The position numbers were made by a program, and so were the translations under genes. The notes under the pieces were generated by a model, which was not told the origin of the DNA, did no database searches, and worked only from the letters and a program-made list of their open reading frames with translations. Below, piece by piece: positions 62,089 to 64,000 of a stretch of 64,000 bases of DNA (positions are counted from its first letter, which is position 1; each line of letters begins with the position of its first letter). Source of the DNA: Daphnia carinata (Eukaryota; Arthropoda; Branchiopoda; Diplostraca; Daphniidae); NCBI RefSeq assembly GCF_022539665.2, contig NC_081331.1, positions 13,548,638-13,612,637 on the forward strand, written 5' to 3'.

Positions 62089-62274
62089 ATGACGTCAGAG
62101 ACACAGCCTCAGATTTCATTGGTGGAAATCGTCTATCAGCAGCAGAAGCGGAGCTTGTTTTGTCTCTCTCTCGCTCTTCGCGTTCCATGCCCATTCTTTC
62201 CTGAGTTCCTTCTACTTCTCCTTCTGGCTCCAGCTCGCCTACCTTATTTTTTTTTTTTTCTTTCTTTCTTATGA
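62089..62274 (+). CDS. Unassigned small ATG frame (MTSETQPQISLVEIV)
   Basis: The first 25 codons read naturally (MTSETQPQISLVEIVYQQQK then RSLFC) and then drift into Leu/Phe-rich text through pyrimidine DNA. It could be another short-form first exon, but no good donor in phase 0 is visible; the nearest in-phase GT is TTG|GTGGAA. The start codon overlaps a perfect CRE palindrome. No domain is recognised. Confidence 0.18.
   Translation: MTSETQPQISLVEIVYQQQKRSLFCLSLALRVPCPFFPEFLLLLLLAPARLPYFFFFLSFL
62090..62097. promoter_or_regulatory. Perfect CRE palindrome TGACGTCA
   Basis: Exact CREB/ATF palindrome in the intron after exon F. It overlaps the ATG of a small open frame at 62089, so it may be regulatory or, less likely, coding. 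Confidence 0.35.
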
Positions 62275-63963
62275 GTATGTGTACGTGTGTTTGGAAATCG
62301 AAAAAAAAAAAAAAAATAGCAGCAGAGAGGAAATATGAGGAGCGTATAAACTGAGCCGCTTAACCATCACGCTACCAGTCACTTGGCCGTCGGCTGTGTG
62401 TCGTTCTCCGGCGAGATGTAATAGGCCAAAGCTTGTGTCGATATGTACGTAACCATGCTTAATCCAATCTCTTCTCAGAATCCGCCTCCCTCATCACTCT
62501 TTTATCTACACGTTCTGACTGCTGCCTCCTTCCCCGTTGCTCACTCGACACTCAATCCATCGCTCCGTTGCCATTCGGCCTCCTATTTCCAAATCCGCAT
62601 TTTCTTCTGCCTCGTCCTTTTTTTTTTTTTCCCTGTGTATATGGAGACGATTACGAGAAGCTCCGAGCGTAGGCAGATAACAGCGTTAGTTGAAAGGTGT
62701 TTTCAATTTATTCGCTTTTTCAGCTCGAATCGTTCCGATGTCATATACAAACAGCCGGCGTAGTGAAAAAGCGCACACAATTTTTGAGTGTCGGTAACCC
62801 GAAGCGGAAACGGAGGGAGACCTAAGAGTTCTCGTGGATGAAACTAGTTCCTCGTGTTGTTAGTTGTTCCTGCTCTTGCTGTTGGCAGGAGTTTTTTTTT
62901 TTTTTTTTTTTATCCCCAACCCACACGAAGCTCTCAATCCCTCCTGGACACTGATACTTTATTTGATTTTGTTTTGGGTACGTTTTTGTACGTTGGTTAG
63001 GTTCTCCTTTCGGTTTGCCTCTCCCCACTTCTCTTCCTCTTTCGTCCGTGTATTTCCCCGCTATTGATCGAAACGAAGCCAAGAGGTGTACCGCTACGCC
63101 AAGTAGAGGAGAGTGTGTTGATATACACGGCCACCACCGTCACTGTGTTACACAGACCAGGCTGTATACTTATACGGCGAGTTGCTTACGAGTCAACAGC
63201 GTCTCAACGAGAGCCATCAATACTCCATTGGTCTTTTCAGCGATCCCATCGGCGCCTAGATCCGGTCCGATTTGTCTGCTGCAGAACCTTGCACACACAC
63301 AAAAAAAAATTGATGTTGCATAACCCCTTCTTTTGCGGCCCGAATGACTAAGCGAAACCCAACCAAAAACCGGTATTCAATACTACTCGCTTTCGGCTTT
63401 AACTCCGTCTCTTTTTTTTTTTTTTTTTCTCTTTCTGTTTGGGTTGGAACGATCAACCCTTTTCAGCTTGAAGTCTTTTAAAGGGAAAACATGGGGACCT
63501 CGTTTCGACCTCGTGATGTACCCAATTCATTCAGCGGAATTGGCAAACGATCGTAGTTCATTGATTTTGAGTATTCTCGAGTTTGATATTGCGTGTCATT
63601 CTTTCCGCTTACGCAAATCATTAAAGGATCAAGAACAACAACAACAACAAAAAAACAAAATGTTCTGATAGTTTCGTTGGCTGTCGTTATTTCTCTATTC
63701 TTTTTTCGTTGTCTACGTCGGATTGGTATGGCGGGAGTGCAGCTAACTATATAGAGCTGGTGTTGTAGGAGCTGCTGCGGAGCTACTATGGAACACATAA
63801 CGCAGAGAGCGCAGGGTAGGAAACGAGAGTAGGGCGAGACACAAGCTCTACTATAGCTCTCTCAGTTGGCAGCACCCTCAGTCGTTCGCCATCCATCCGC
63901 CAGTGTGGAGGGCGCTCAACGAACGTGACAAAAACAAAACAAAAAAAGAAAATCAAAAAAGAA

Positions 63964-63981
63964 ATATATATATATATATAT
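63964..63981 (+). repeat. (AT)n microsatellite
   Basis: Nine AT units near the window end. Confidence 0.9.
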
Positions 63982-64000
63982 GTAAGGGACGCTCGCGGCG

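Larger units (their letters stand above)
60005..64000 (+). other. dnc intron DNA after exon F, to the end of the window
   Basis: No exon matching the remaining UCR2 or catalytic domain was found. It contains a C19 run (61743-61761), a 15-base unit repeated twice (61035-61064), a CRE palindrome at 62090 and small unassigned ATG frames at 60731, 61111 and 62089. The last 240 bases before the (AT)n tract at 63964-63981 are homopolymer-free with TCAGTT and TCAGTCG strings, possibly another start-site region. Confidence 0.6.

Noticed and set aside
56844-64000. Search for the FKRML exon and catalytic HD domain
   Set aside because: No frame in this stretch encodes the family strings; they are presumed to lie beyond the window.

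Overview
The window looks like nuclear DNA of an arthropod, most likely a branchiopod crustacean such as Daphnia. The reasons are one insect/crustacean-type gene split by canonical GT-AG introns, a 67-base intron beside multi-kilobase ones, and dense A/T homopolymers with (CT)n and (TG)n tracts in noncoding DNA. The genus is an inference from texture only. There are no operons, rRNAs, CRISPR arrays or clear mobile elements.

The only gene I can identify with confidence is the 5' half of a cAMP-specific phosphodiesterase 4 gene, the dunce (dnc) orthologue, on the + strand. Four shared exons are nearly certain. 42434-42649 encodes FDVENG, the RRESF kinase site and the first half of UCR1. 54274-54375 encodes [12 protein letters not shown], the second half of UCR1. 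54443-54507 is a short linker. 56731-56843 encodes [15 protein letters not shown], the first half of UCR2. The rest of UCR2 (starting FKRML in the family) and the catalytic HD domain were not found and should lie beyond base 64000.

Upstream of and between these exons are alternative first coding exons: A (5434-5864, ending RRHSWIC), B (21005-21651), C (32234-32364), D (36603 to about 37210, 3' end unresolved), E (51244-51455) and F (59882-60004). A, B, C and E end in phase 2, which fits the phase-2 acceptors at 42434 and 54274. E lies downstream of the first UCR1 exon, so it must make an isoform with only half of UCR1. F ends in phase 0 on a Lys codon exactly where the family has its K|FKRML junction, so it could head a super-short isoform. 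The locus therefore reads as a promoter-choice array giving one PDE4 enzyme different N-terminal targeting and PKA-feedback heads. Joins are inferred from reading phase, splice consensus and family knowledge; no transcript data were available.

The remainder, more than 95%, is intron or 5' flank. It holds long homopolymers (T-runs clearly outnumber A-runs on the sense strand), microsatellites, a few TATA-like promoters, five perfect CRE palindromes (TGACGTCA), a pair of tandem stem-loops just before the UCR1 exon, and a few small ORFs of unknown status. Most long open frames here are low-complexity reads through homopolymers.
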